64,000 nt of DNA from assembly GCF_009905735.1 (NCBI RefSeq), contig NZ_JAAALE010000003.1, forward strand, positions 124,001 through 188,000. Direction: 5' to 3'. The notes under the pieces are model-generated. The model ran no database searches. It was not told where the DNA came from and worked only from the letters and a program-made list of their open reading frames with translations. The DNA comes from Porphyrobacter sp. SLTP. Its GTDB lineage: Bacteria; Pseudomonadota; Alphaproteobacteria; Sphingomonadales; Sphingomonadaceae. The position numbers were made by a program, and so were the translations under genes. Shown here piece by piece: positions 34,602 to 44,898 of the stretch (positions are counted from its first letter, which is position 1; the number at the start of each line of letters is the position of its first letter).

Positions 34602-35948
34602 ATGGAGGACCGCTTGGCCGATACCGCCGCTCAACCGCCCCGCCCGAATCCGCTGCGCATTGCTATTGCCGGACTCGGCACTGTGGGTGCGGGCGTCATC
34701 CGGTTGCTCGACACCAACCGCGCCCTGATCGCCGCGCGCGCGGGCCGCGGGATCGAGGTCGTGGCGGTGAGCGCGCGGGACCGCGGCAAGGATCGCGGCG
34801 TTGATATCGCCCGCTTCGCGTGGGAAGACGACATGACCGCGCTCGCCCGGCGCGAAGATGTGGACGTGGTGGTGGAACTGGTCGGCGGCTCGGATGGGCC
34901 CGCGCTGGCGCTGTCGCGCGCGGCCTTGGGGGCGGGCAAGGGCCTCGTCACCGCCAACAAGGCGATGATCGCGCATCACGGGCTGGAGCTGGCCGAACTC
35001 GCCGAGGCGCATGACGCCGCGTTGAAGTTTGAGGCCGCCGTCGGCGGGGGCATCCCGGTGATCAAGGGATTGCGCGAAGGCACCTCTGCCAACGCGCTCA
35101 CCAAGGTTTACGGCATCCTCAACGGCACCTGCAATTATATCCTGTCGGAGATGGAAGCGACCGGGGCGGACTTTGCCAATGTGCTCGCCGATGCGCAGCG
35201 GCTCGGCTTTGCCGAAGCTGACCCCGCATTCGATATCGAAGGCGTGGACGCGGCGCACAAGCTGGCGATCCTCGCCGCCATCGGGTTTGGAACACGGGTC
35301 GATTTCGCCGGCGTGCGGGTCAATGGCATCACGCAGGTGCGCGCCGCCGATATTGCGCAGGCAGCGGCGCTTGGCTTCGTCATCCGTCTGATCGGTGAAG
35401 CCGATGTGGAAGAGACGCCTGACGGCCCCCGCCTGCTTCAGCGCGTGCGTCCCTGTCTGGTCGCGCGGGGCCACCCCCTCAGCGCCGTCGACGGGCCGAC
35501 CAACGCGGTCGTGGCCGAGGGCAATTTCTCCGGTCGCCTGCTGTTCCAGGGCGCCGGTGCAGGCGACGGGCCGACCGCGAGCGCTGTCGCCGCCGACCTC
35601 ATCGACATTGCCCGCGACGAGGTGGGCGCGCCTTTCTCGATCCCCAGCGCGCAGCTGGCCGCGATGCCGCCTGCCGAGCCGGGTCACCGCACCGAGCGCA
35701 CCTATATCCGCTTCATGGTCAAGGACCGCCCCGGCGTGCTGGCCGAACTCACGGCTGCGCTGCGGGACGGGGACGTGTCGATCGAGAGTCTGATCCAGCA
35801 AGGCCGCTCGCAGAGCGGGGGCGAGGTGATGGTGGCGATGGTCACGCACGAAGGGCCCGAGCGCTGCGTGACAAAGGCGTTGGCGCTGCTCGAAGGCTCG
35901 GACAGCCTCACGGGCGAGCCGCTGGTGCTGCCGATCCTGCCGCTATAG
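34602..35948 (+). CDS. hom: Homoserine dehydrogenase
   Basis: 448 residues. Reduces aspartate semialdehyde to homoserine in threonine and methionine synthesis. NAD(P)-binding start IAIAGLGTVGAGVIRLL, catalytic domain with TANKAMIAHHG, KFEAAVGGGIPVIKGLREG, INGILNGTCNYILSEM-type motif and the Lys in FDIEGVDAAHKLAIL. A C-terminal ACT domain (VKDRPGVLAELTAALRDGDVSIESLIQQ) indicates feedback control by threonine. A TTG at 34614 with GGAGGA 5 nt upstream is a good alternative start; the ATG at 34602 has little upstream signal. Confidence 0.96.
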   Translation: MEDRLADTAAQPPRPNPLRIAIAGLGTVGAGVIRLLDTNRALIAARAGRGIEVVAVSARDRGKDRGVDIARFAWEDDMTALARREDVDVVVELVGGSDGPALALSRAALGAGKGLVTANKAMIAHHGLELAELAEAHDAALKFEAAVGGGIPVIKGLREGTSANALTKVYGILNGTCNYILSEMEATGADFANVLADAQRLGFAEADPAFDIEGVDAAHKLAILAAIGFGTRVDFAGVRVNGITQVRAADIAQAAALGFVIRLIGEADVEETPDGPRLLQRVRPCLVARGHPLSAVDGPTNAVVAEGNFSGRLLFQGAGAGDGPTASAVAADLIDIARDEVGAPFSIPSAQLAAMPPAEPGHRTERTYIRFMVKDRPGVLAELTAALRDGDVSIESLIQQGRSQSGGEVMVAMVTHEGPERCVTKALALLEGSDSLTGEPLVLPILPL

Positions 35949-35982
35949 GGCTCAGGCTGTCTGCAATTGCGCGCGAACAAAG

Positions 35983-36004
35983 CCCCTTCCCTTGAGGGGA
36001 GGGG
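35983..36004 (-). terminator. Probable terminator between convergent genes
   Basis: CCCCTTCCC (35983-35991) and GGGGAGGGG (35996-36004) form a 9-bp stem (one wobble pair) with a TTGA loop. On the minus strand it is followed by CTTTGTT. It lies between hom and the minus-strand gene ending at 36016. Confidence 0.55.
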
Positions 36005-36015
36005 AGACAGGGACG

Positions 36016-36657
36016 TCATTCCTCGGGGATTCGCGCCTCCGGCAACCCCAACGCCGCCTCCTTGCGGCGGCGCTCCTCGGCGGAGAGCGGGGCATCGTCT
36101 CCATCGACCGGGGCCAACCCCTGCGCCACGCGCTCCGCGTCCGAGCCCTCGGGCGGTGGCGGGATCGCTTCCACGTCGATGATCAGCGCCGGGTCTTTGG
36201 GGCAGGGGGGTATGAAGCATAGCCCGCTGATGGTCGGCTCTCCGCGAAAGATGCCCGGTCCCGCCACATCGGGGGTGCTCGGTCCTTTTGTCCGCCCGGC
36301 ATAGTCCCTCAGCCACGCCTCACGGCTCCCGCTGTAGAGCTGGCTGGTGTCGGCGGGCAGCTCGCGGCACACCACGATCTCGCCCGCGACCACCCCCGCT
36401 TCGCGCTGGTTCTCGCAGTCCTTCAGTTCGGCAGCATTGGCCGCTTCAGATTGGGTGGGCGGGGCGAGAATGTCGATCGTCTGCGGCGGATCGCTCACCC
36501 ACTCATCCTCACCCAGATCAATCGGAATACGTTCGGGCGGCGATTCGGCTGTGGTTGGCGGCGGAGATCGGGGCGGCAGGCGGGAGGCTTGCCCCTGAGC
36601 CTGGGGTTGCGCGCTGGCGGCCATCAGCACCGCCGCGACAAGGCTTGCCCACACCAC
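36016..36657 (-). CDS. Secreted protein of unknown function with GEIVVCRE motif (paralogue A)
   Basis: 213 residues with a signal peptide (MVWASLVAAVLMAASAQPQAQ) and a proline-rich spacer. Two cysteines are set in CENQREAGVVAGEIVVCRE. The C-terminus contains IIDVEAIPPPPEGSDAERVAQGLAP followed by a charged helix. The same ordered blocks occur in the gene just upstream (11 bp gap), so the pair are paralogues in one operon. An extra CFIPPC is specific to this copy. No known domain was recognised. Confidence 0.7.
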   Translation of the reverse strand: MVWASLVAAVLMAASAQPQAQGQASRLPPRSPPPTTAESPPERIPIDLGEDEWVSDPPQTIDILAPPTQSEAANAAELKDCENQREAGVVAGEIVVCRELPADTSQLYSGSREAWLRDYAGRTKGPSTPDVAGPGIFRGEPTISGLCFIPPCPKDPALIIDVEAIPPPPEGSDAERVAQGLAPVDGDDAPLSAEERRRKEAALGLPEARIPEE

Positions 36658-36668
36658 CGCGCGGCGCC

Positions 36669-37316
36669 CTAACCGCCCTTCTTCTTCGGGCGCGGCGGGG
36701 TGCTGGTCTTGATCCCCGCAGCTTCGCGCCGGGCCCGTTCCTCTTCCTCGGTCAATTCGCGCTCCTCGCCCAGCGGCGGGAGGCCGCGCGCCATGCGATC
36801 CGCGTCCGATCCGGCGGGCGCGGTGGGCAGGGCGTCGAAATCGACCGTGATCGCCACCGGCGGTGGCTTGCCGAACCCGATGCCCTTGCCATTGTCGGGA
36901 ATCCCGAAAGCTTCAGGCGCACGCGGAGCGCCCTTCAGCATGGTCTCCTGCGCGTAGCGCTTCTGCGTCGCGTCGCGATCCCCGGTCAGCGGGCTTTCGC
37001 CATTATTGCCGGTTTCGCGGCACACCACGATTTCGCCGCTGATCGTGCCCGCATCGGCATCATCGCGGCATTCCTGAAGCTGCGCCTGATTGACCTCACC
37101 GCGCGGGACCGTGACCATCAGGTTGACGCGCGGGGGGGCTGGCGGGCCCTCTGCCGCAGGCGTCGGGGCCGGAGTCGGCTCAGCAGAGGGGGCATTTGTC
37201 GCTGCCCTGTCATCCTGCGCGGCCAAAGGCGCGGCGACGATTGCCGCGAAAGCCGTCAGGCCGAAGCGAAAACGGGGACCGACAGGTGTTGCATTGCTCG
37301 ACAAACCCGTCTCCAT
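36669..37316 (-). CDS. Secreted protein of unknown function with GEIVVCRE motif (paralogue B)
   Basis: 215 residues from the ATG at 37316; a much longer in-frame start would run into the promoter and coding sequence of glpX. Signal peptide up to about LAAQ, then a Pro/Ala-rich spacer, the block CRDDADAGTISGEIVVCRE, and VAITVDFDALPTAPAGSDADRMARGLPP with a Glu-rich helix and basic end (PRPKKKGG). It precedes its paralogue by 11 bp and is divergent from glpX with a gap of 64 bp. The role is unknown; two conserved cysteines 16 residues apart suggest a disulphide. Confidence 0.7.
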   Translation of the reverse strand: METGLSSNATPVGPRFRFGLTAFAAIVAAPLAAQDDRAATNAPSAEPTPAPTPAAEGPPAPPRVNLMVTVPRGEVNQAQLQECRDDADAGTISGEIVVCRETGNNGESPLTGDRDATQKRYAQETMLKGAPRAPEAFGIPDNGKGIGFGKPPPVAITVDFDALPTAPAGSDADRMARGLPPLGEERELTEEEERARREAAGIKTSTPPRPKKKGG

Positions 37317-37380
37317 CCGCTTAAGCGCCAAGGCATTCCAAAGGTAGCTGCAACAAAAGCAATAAAGGGCTGAATTGCGC

Positions 37381-38397
37381 ATGAACTCCGCCACCGATAC
37401 CGACCTCACCATTGCCGAGCAAGCCGCAGCGGACAATGCCATCCAGCGCGTGCTGGTTCTGGAAATGGTGCGCGTCACCGAAGCGGCCGCCATCGCGGCG
37501 GCGCAATTGATCGGACGCGGTGATGAAAAGGCGGCCGATGCCGCAGCCGTGGAAGCCATGCGCCGCGCCTTCGACAACCTCTATATGGACGGCACCGTGG
37601 TGATCGGTGAGGGCGAGCGGGACGAGGCCCCGATGCTGTTCATCGGTGAAAAGGTCGGCATGGGCAAAGGTCCGAAGATCGACATCGCGCTCGACCCGCT
37701 CGAAGGCACCACCATCACGGCGAAGGCCGGCCCCAATGCGCTGGCGGTGCTGGCGGCGGCGGAAGAAGGCTGCCTGCTCAACGCGCCGGATGTGTACATG
37801 GACAAGCTCGCGGTTGGCCCCGGCTATCCCGAAGGCATCATCGACCTTGCCAAATCGCCGACCGAGAACGTCATGGCGGTGGCTTCGGCCAAGGGCGTGA
37901 AGCCCAGCGAGATCAATGTCTGCGTGCTCGACCGTCCCCGCCATGCGGAGCTGATCGCGGAACTGCGCGCGCTGGGCTGCGGCGTGGTGCTGATCGGTGA
38001 CGGCGACGTTGCCGGTGTGATCGCGGTGACCGACGAGGAAACCACGATCGACCTCTACATGGGCCAGGGCGGCGCGCCCGAAGGCGTGCTGGCGGCAGCG
38101 GCGCTGCGCTGCGTCGGCGGGCAGTTCAATGGCCGACTGGTGTTCCGCAACGACGACGAAAAGGCCCGCGCCCGCAAGTGGGGGATCGAGGATCTGAACC
38201 GGATCTACAAGCTTGAAGACCTCGCCAAGGGTGACTGCATCTTCGCCGCGACCGGCGTGACAGACGGTTCGCTGCTGAGCGGGGTGAAGCGCCGCCGCAA
38301 GCACACTGGCGAGATGATCCTGACGACCGAAAGCGTGGTGATGCGGGCTAGCTCTGGGACCGTCCGGTGGATCAAGGGCGAGCACCGGATCGGGTAA
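37381..38397 (+). CDS. glpX: Class II fructose-1,6-bisphosphatase
   Basis: 338 residues from the ATG at 37381 (a TTG two codons earlier is possible). Family motifs include DGTVVIGEGERDEAPMLFIGEKVG, DIALDPLEGTTITAKAGPNALAVLA (metal-binding DPLEGT), VYMDKLAVGPGYP and the C-terminal CIFAATGVTDGSLLSGVKRR. It removes the 1-phosphate of fructose 1,6-bisphosphate in gluconeogenesis. In sphingomonads lacking a complete upper glycolysis this is the usual form. Convergent with the dioxygenase gene 6 bp away. Confidence 0.96.
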   Translation: MNSATDTDLTIAEQAAADNAIQRVLVLEMVRVTEAAAIAAAQLIGRGDEKAADAAAVEAMRRAFDNLYMDGTVVIGEGERDEAPMLFIGEKVGMGKGPKIDIALDPLEGTTITAKAGPNALAVLAAAEEGCLLNAPDVYMDKLAVGPGYPEGIIDLAKSPTENVMAVASAKGVKPSEINVCVLDRPRHAELIAELRALGCGVVLIGDGDVAGVIAVTDEETTIDLYMGQGGAPEGVLAAAALRCVGGQFNGRLVFRNDDEKARARKWGIEDLNRIYKLEDLAKGDCIFAATGVTDGSLLSGVKRRRKHTGEMILTTESVVMRASSGTVRWIKGEHRIG

Positions 38398-38403
38398 GCA
38401 CGC

Positions 38404-39492
38404 CTATTCTGCCAGCGCGCGTTGGCGGGGCTCCGGCACGCTGGGTGCGGCTGCGGGCGCGATGAGCAGGTCGCCAAGGGTCAGCGGCGCGGCGATCAGG
38501 CTCGGGTGCGGGGAATAGCCATCGTGCCAGTATTTGGTGTCGATGATGTCGCGCGCGATACTCATCCCGAAGAACCGCCGCGGCCGGGTGGAGCGGTTGT
38601 CCGGCCCTGCATGCAACAAGTCGCTGCGATAGAGGATCACCGTCCCCTTGCGCGGTGCGACCTGCACCAGCCGGAACCTCTCGTCGAGCACCGCGCGCTC
38701 GCGCTGCAGCCGCCACAGAGTGCCGGGGCTGCAATGGCGCAGGCTGAACTGCGAATTCTTGCCCAGCAGAAAGCGCAGGATGTTGGGCTGGTGCTGATCC
38801 CATAGGCGCGAAAACACCCGGTCGCGGAATTCTCCCGGAGCCAGCGGCGCATCGGACGATCCGCGCATCCGCCACAGCTTGGCCAGATTGTGCCGGAAGA
38901 TCGCGGCATTGGCGCGCGTGCGGAACAACTCCATCAGGCCGTAAGCCCCTCCGCCATGCTGGTAATCGGCCCCGCCATACTGGTGCGTCCCCGGCACGAA
39001 CACCGTGCCCCCCTGCTCGGGTGACACATCCTCGAGCGCCGCAAACATGCTGATCACGCCTGCCGGATCGCGGTGAATATATTGGTGCGAGGATCCGAGA
39101 TAGCTGGTGAAGGTCGCGATCTCGAGCACGGGGCGCGTCCGGCCGCAATACTCCGTCAGCACGCCCGCCAGCCGCTGCGCCAGCGTGGCGGCAAAGCGCG
39201 TGACCCCGGGATTTGACGGCAGCGAGCAGAAATCGCGCCGGACATAAAGATTGTCAGTCTCGCTGGCGAAGGCGCTGCGGGCGCGATCGGGATCGGCGAT
39301 GGTCTGCCGCACCAGCTCAAGCCCCGCCTCGGCCTCGCTGTTGGACAGCAGCCCGGTGATGACGACGAGACCATGCGTGTCCATCATGGTGAGCGCCTGC
39401 TGGACGCAAGCATCGGTCAGCCGCCCCTCACCGTCGAGAGCGGCGGAGACTTCATAGGCCGAGGTGTCGTTGGAGATGCGCAATCCATCCAT
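38404..39492 (-). CDS. Phytanoyl-CoA dioxygenase (PhyH)-like Fe(II)/2-oxoglutarate oxygenase
   Basis: 362 residues from the ATG at 39492. Earlier in-frame starts at 39522 and 39549 are possible; none has a clear ribosome binding site. The double-stranded beta-helix contains the iron ligands in SHQYIHRDPAG (His140, Asp142 in this numbering) and a distal His in LLHAGPDNRSTRPRRFF, whose Arg would bind 2-oxoglutarate. GGTVFVPGTHQYGG is typical of the family. The substrate is not predictable; it is not in an obvious pathway operon, lying just beyond the groL terminator and convergent with glpX. Confidence 0.82.
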   Translation of the reverse strand: MDGLRISNDTSAYEVSAALDGEGRLTDACVQQALTMMDTHGLVVITGLLSNSEAEAGLELVRQTIADPDRARSAFASETDNLYVRRDFCSLPSNPGVTRFAATLAQRLAGVLTEYCGRTRPVLEIATFTSYLGSSHQYIHRDPAGVISMFAALEDVSPEQGGTVFVPGTHQYGGADYQHGGGAYGLMELFRTRANAAIFRHNLAKLWRMRGSSDAPLAPGEFRDRVFSRLWDQHQPNILRFLLGKNSQFSLRHCSPGTLWRLQRERAVLDERFRLVQVAPRKGTVILYRSDLLHAGPDNRSTRPRRFFGMSIARDIIDTKYWHDGYSPHPSLIAAPLTLGDLLIAPAAAPSVPEPRQRALAE

Positions 39493-39606
39493 GCTGCTGG
39501 TATGGCAGGGGAAGTTCACCATCAGGTAAACGGGGGCGACTGACCTCATCTCCGTCAGCCCGTGCCAGACACGGGGCTTGGCTTCCCTGTCTGGGCCACG
39601 CACAGA

Positions 39607-39638
39607 AAAACCCCGGCGGATCGCTCCGCCGGGGTTTT
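39607..39638 (-). terminator. groESL intrinsic terminator
   Basis: AAAACCCCGGCGGA (39607-39620) and TCCGCCGGGGTTTT (39625-39638) are perfect 14-bp arms with a TCGC loop, with flanking A and T runs so that it can work in both directions. It lies about 120 bp beyond the groL stop. Confidence 0.9.
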
Positions 39639-39657
39639 CTTGTCTGGTGCTTGGGCC

Positions 39658-39678
39658 GACTCCGGCGGAGCCGGAGTC
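39658..39678. other. Second stem-loop in the groL 3' region
   Basis: GACTCCGGC (39658-39666) and GCCGGAGTC (39670-39678) flank GGA. It lies between the groL stop and the terminator and has no T-run. It may protect the 3' end of the groESL mRNA. Confidence 0.45.
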
Positions 39679-39758
39679 GTCAGACGGGGCCGGTGGCCCC
39701 GCTGGCCGGCCGCGGGCGAGGCGGTGCGAGCGTGGCTCGCTCCGCCCGCCCTAGCGGC

Positions 39759-41438
<1,680 letters not shown>

Positions 41439-41447
41439 TCAGGGGCT

Positions 41448-41735
41448 TCAGCCCATGATCCCCATGATGTCGCTTTCCTTCATGATCAGCAGGTCTTCGC
41501 CGCCGATCTTGACTTCGGTGCCCGACCACTTGCCGAACAGGACGCGGTCGCCGACCTTGACGTCGAGCGCGATGCGCGCGCCGGAATCGTCGCGGTTGCC
41601 TTCGCCAACGGCGATGACTTCACCTTCGCTCGGCTTTTCCTGGGCGCTATCGGGGATGATGATGCCGCCAGCGGTCTTCTGGTCGGCTTCGATGCGACGG
41701 ACCACAACGCGGTCGTGCAGCGGACGAAATGCCAT
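41448..41735 (-). CDS. groS: Co-chaperonin GroES
   Basis: 95 residues, the usual length. Starts [44 protein letters not shown], containing the mobile loop, and ends [14 protein letters not shown]. Caps GroEL rings. AAGGA precedes the ATG. It leads the groS-groL operon and has a CIRCE operator about 35-60 bp upstream. Confidence 0.99.
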   Translation of the reverse strand: MAFRPLHDRVVVRRIEADQKTAGGIIIPDSAQEKPSEGEVIAVGEGNRDDSGARIALDVKVGDRVLFGKWSGTEVKIGGEDLLIMKESDIMGIMG

Positions 41736-41768
41736 TGTTATGACCTTTCCTTAAATGGGTGAGGTTGC

Positions 41769-41795
41769 TTGGCACTCTCCCTCTGAGAGTGCCAA
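41769..41795 (-). promoter_or_regulatory. CIRCE operator (HrcA binding) upstream of groESL
   Basis: TTGGCACTC (41769-41777), nine bases, then GAGTGCCAA (41787-41795). This matches the CIRCE consensus TTAGCACTC-N9-GAGTGCTAA with a symmetrical A-to-G change in each arm. HrcA bound here represses groESL until heat shock. No hrcA gene is in the window. Confidence 0.93.
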
Positions 41796-41980
41796 CGGGG
41801 AGGCATTTGGTCGTGGGGGGCGAATGAATCAACCCCTCGGCCCGCAAAAAATTTCACTCGGCGGGCGAATTGGCCGCCGGGGTGGCCAGCGCCAGCTTGC
41901 TTCGTTATCGAACCGGCTTCGCCCCTTCCGTTCCCGCCGCGTCCCCTGCGCGGACCCGTCACCTGGAGCCTGTTCGCCCG

Positions 41981-42841
41981 ATGAGTGCCCCCAAGCTTCC
42001 GCCCAAGATTGCCACCCGTCTCGGCGACGAGATCGATATGGCCACCCGCGCCTGGCAGTGGTTGATGGACAGCATCCCGCAGATCGCGGGCGCAATCGCG
42101 GTGCTGGTCATCGGCGTGATCCTGGCGCGGCTGCTGTCGCGCGGCGCGGACCGCGCCTTGACCCGGTCGGGCAGAATCGAGCCGACGGTCGCCAAGTTCC
42201 TCAGCAACATCATCAAGTATGCTCTGTGGGTGGTGGTTGCCGTTACCGTGCTGACCCAGTTCGGGGTGCAAACCACCAGCATCATCGCGGCCTTGGGCGG
42301 CCTCGCGCTGGCGGTGGGCCTCGCGCTGCAAGGCACGCTCAGCAATGTCGCGGCCGGCGTCATGATCTTGATCCAGCGCCCGTTCCGCGTCGGCGAATAC
42401 ATCACCGCCGGTCCGGTGGCAGGTACGGTGCAGGCGATCGGCCTGTTCACCACCGAGATGCTTCAGCTCGACGGGCTTTATGTCATGGTCCCCAACAACG
42501 AGCTGTGGAACAAGGCAGTGGTCAATTATTCGCGCCTGCCGACGCGGCGGTTCGAGCTTGTGGTGCCGATCAACTACGAGGACGACCTGCGCGCCGCGCG
42601 CGCCGCGATGCTGGAGCTGGCAACCGCCGATCCGCGGGCGCTGGCCGAGCCTGCACCGGTCGCCTTTGTCGCGGGGCTTGCCGATAACTCGGTGCGCGTC
42701 GGCCTGCGGGTGTGGTGCAAAGCTGGCGATTATCTCGCCCTGTCATGGGCCTTGAACGAAGGCGTGAAGCTGAAATTCGACGAGCTTGGGCTGACGATCC
42801 CGACCGGTGTTGCCCCGGCGGCGGCCGCTCCGCCGCGCTAG
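41981..42841 (+). CDS. MscS-family mechanosensitive channel
   Basis: 286 residues from the ATG at 41981. A membrane helix near residues 25-45 (AGAIAVLVIGVILARLL), a second near 70-90, and the pore helix IIAALGGLALAVGLALQGTLSNVAAGVMILIQRPFRVGEYI, the strongest MscS signature with its Gly/Ala packing pattern. The cytoplasmic beta domain (VPNNELWNKAVVNYS) and the alpha/beta domain follow. It releases solutes during osmotic downshock. The size matches small MscS of E. coli. It is convergent with the MATE gene, overlapping it by 4 bp. Confidence 0.95.
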   Translation: MSAPKLPPKIATRLGDEIDMATRAWQWLMDSIPQIAGAIAVLVIGVILARLLSRGADRALTRSGRIEPTVAKFLSNIIKYALWVVVAVTVLTQFGVQTTSIIAALGGLALAVGLALQGTLSNVAAGVMILIQRPFRVGEYITAGPVAGTVQAIGLFTTEMLQLDGLYVMVPNNELWNKAVVNYSRLPTRRFELVVPINYEDDLRAARAAMLELATADPRALAEPAPVAFVAGLADNSVRVGLRVWCKAGDYLALSWALNEGVKLKFDELGLTIPTGVAPAAAAPPR

Positions 42842-44235
42842 GCTGCTGCCTCGTAGCGCGTCAGCCCCAGGGCGTCGCGCCGCGCCCAGCGCCACAGCAG
42901 GCCCGCTGCGGCGAAGAACAATCCGGTCGCCAGCCCGATCCATACGCCCGTCCCTTCGAGGGCGGTGTAGAACCCGAGCCCGATCGCGCAGCCGAACCCC
43001 GGCACCCAATAGCTGAAGATCGCGATCCACATCGGCACGCGGGTGTCCTGAAGCCCGCGCAGCGCGCCCGCCGCCACCGCCTGCACGCCGTCCGCCAGCT
43101 GGAAGATCGCGGCCAGCGTCAGATATTGCAGCGCGAAGGCGACCAGAGCCGCGTTGGCGGGCAGGGCCGGGTCGATATAGATCGTCAGGAGTAGGGTCGG
43201 CATCACCACCATCGCCAGCGCGGTGGTGGTCATGAAGCCCGTGCCGATGCCAATCGCCACCCAGCCCGCGCGCCCGGCGGCGATGCGGTCGCCCGCCCCG
43301 TGATGATAGCCGACCCGGATGGTCGCCGCCTGCGCGGTGCCGAACGGGATCTGGAACGCCAGTGCTGCCAGATTGAGCGCCAGCGTGTGCGCGGCGAGCT
43401 CGGTCTCGCCGATCCGGCCCATCAAAAGCGCTGCCCCGCTGAACAGCCCCGCCTCGGCCATCACGGTCAAGGCAATCGGCGTGCCGATCACCATGATCTG
43501 CTTGAGCCGCGTCCATTCGGGTCGCCACCAGCGGCCGAAAATGCGGTAGCGTCGCAAACTCCGGTCGCGTCGGATCACAACAACATAGGCGATCAGCATG
43601 GCGAGCGCGGTGATCACGCTCGACAGCGCGGAGCCCATAAGGTCGAGCGCGGGCAGTCCGAGATTGCCGAACACCAGCGTCCAGTTGCCGAGCACATTCG
43701 TCCCCAGCGCCAGCAGCGTGATCGTGGTGGCATAGCCCGGCTTGCCCAGCGCGGCGACGAAGATGCGGAACACGCCTGCCAGCACCATGGGGATCATCGC
43801 CCATGACAGGACCGCGAGGAAATCGCCCGCCATAGCCGCGATCTGCGGGTCCTGCCCGCTGGCCAGCAAGAGTGCCTCGCCGCTGAAGCAGACGGCCATG
43901 CCGACCAGCCCGAAGCCGACCGCGGCCCACATTCCCATGCGGACCGTGCGGCGAACTTCGCGCACCGAATGCAGCTTGCGCCCGCGCTCGGCCGCGATCA
44001 GCGGCGCGCAGGCGCCGATCAGTCCGGTCATGGCCCAGACCGTCAGGCCGAAGATGGCGATGGCGAGGCTGGAGGCGGCCAGCGGCTGATCGCCGAGCCG
44101 GGCGATGAACACCACGTCGACCGCGTGGATCAGCATCTGCAACAGGTTCGTGGCGGCAAGCGGCACGGCCAGCCCCAGCGTCGCGCGCAGTTCCTGCCCC
44201 CAGCTGGGCGTTTGAAGGGTGTGTGTCTGTTGCAT
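42838..44235 (-). CDS. MATE-family multidrug efflux transporter
   Basis: 465 residues from the ATG at 44235; upstream in-frame sequence is Arg/Pro-rich and not protein-like. Twelve predicted membrane helices in two similar halves. Typical N-terminal half features: LGLAVPLAATNLLQMLIHAVDVVFIARLGDQPLAASSLA and the GLIGACAPLIAAERGR loop; the second half repeats the pattern (IGTPIALTVMAEAGLFSGAALLMGRIGETELAAHTLALN). NorM-type sodium- or proton-coupled export of cationic compounds is expected from the family; the substrate is unknown. Confidence 0.93.
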   Translation of the reverse strand: MQQTHTLQTPSWGQELRATLGLAVPLAATNLLQMLIHAVDVVFIARLGDQPLAASSLAIAIFGLTVWAMTGLIGACAPLIAAERGRKLHSVREVRRTVRMGMWAAVGFGLVGMAVCFSGEALLLASGQDPQIAAMAGDFLAVLSWAMIPMVLAGVFRIFVAALGKPGYATTITLLALGTNVLGNWTLVFGNLGLPALDLMGSALSSVITALAMLIAYVVVIRRDRSLRRYRIFGRWWRPEWTRLKQIMVIGTPIALTVMAEAGLFSGAALLMGRIGETELAAHTLALNLAALAFQIPFGTAQAATIRVGYHHGAGDRIAAGRAGWVAIGIGTGFMTTTALAMVVMPTLLLTIYIDPALPANAALVAFALQYLTLAAIFQLADGVQAVAAGALRGLQDTRVPMWIAIFSYWVPGFGCAIGLGFYTALEGTGVWIGLATGLFFAAAGLLWRWARRDALGLTRYEAAA

Positions 44236-44377
44236 GATCGGTTCATTGCCCGCAGCTGGCGAGCCGGCCCGGATAGGCGCGGCGGCGATTCGGGGGAAGT
44301 GCAAATACCGCCGCCGGCCGAAGGGCGTCAGCGCGGCTGGAATGCGGGGGGGGCAGGCGGTGCGCACCGAGGGCCGC

Positions 44378-44409
44378 AAAAAGGGCGACACCATCGCTGG
44401 CGCCGCCCT
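44378..44409 (-). terminator. rplJL intrinsic terminator
   Basis: On the minus strand AGGGCGGCGCCA and TGGTGTCGCCCT pair (two G-T wobbles) with a GCGA loop, followed by TTTTT. It starts 46 bp after the rplL stop. Confidence 0.85.
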
Positions 44410-44455
44410 CCTATCTGCGAGTGCTTCAAGACACCCGCAAAACTTGCGATGAAGA

Positions 44456-44827
44456 TTACTTGAGTTCGACGGTGCCGCCGGCTTCTTCGATCTTCTTCTT
44501 GATGTCTTCGGCTTCCGCCTTGTTGACGCCTTCCTTGATGGCCTTCGGAGCCGATTCCACGAGGGTCTTGGCTTCGGTCAGGCCCAGGCCGGTGATGGCG
44601 CGGACTTCCTTGATGACCTGGATCTTCTTCCCGCCGTCGCCGGTCAGGATGACGTCGAATTCGGTCTGCTCTTCGACAGCTTCGGCAGCAGCGGCGGGGC
44701 CAGCGGCAACCGCGACAGCAGCAGCGGCGCTCACGCCCCATGCTTCTTCGAGGGCCTTGGCAAGATCAGCCGCCTCGAGGACGGTCAGCTTCGAAAGTTC
44801 TTCAACAAGCTTGGCGATATCGGCCAT
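44456..44827 (-). CDS. rplL: 50S ribosomal protein L7/L12
   Basis: 123 residues. N-terminal dimerisation domain ([31 protein letters not shown]), Ala-rich hinge, and the C-terminal factor-binding domain ([47 protein letters not shown]). Forms the ribosomal stalk that recruits translation factors. GGAG precedes the ATG. It follows rplJ on the minus strand and is closed by its own terminator, so rpoB is not downstream of it as it is in most bacteria. Confidence 0.99.
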   Translation of the reverse strand: MADIAKLVEELSKLTVLEAADLAKALEEAWGVSAAAAVAVAAGPAAAAEAVEEQTEFDVILTGDGGKKIQVIKEVRAITGLGLTEAKTLVESAPKAIKEGVNKAEAEDIKKKIEEAGGTVELK

Positions 44828-44898
44828 GATGGTTCACTCCAAATTGTGGCGGGGCAAATGCGCCCCAATAGATTGTTTCGTAAAACGAAAAACGTCTC

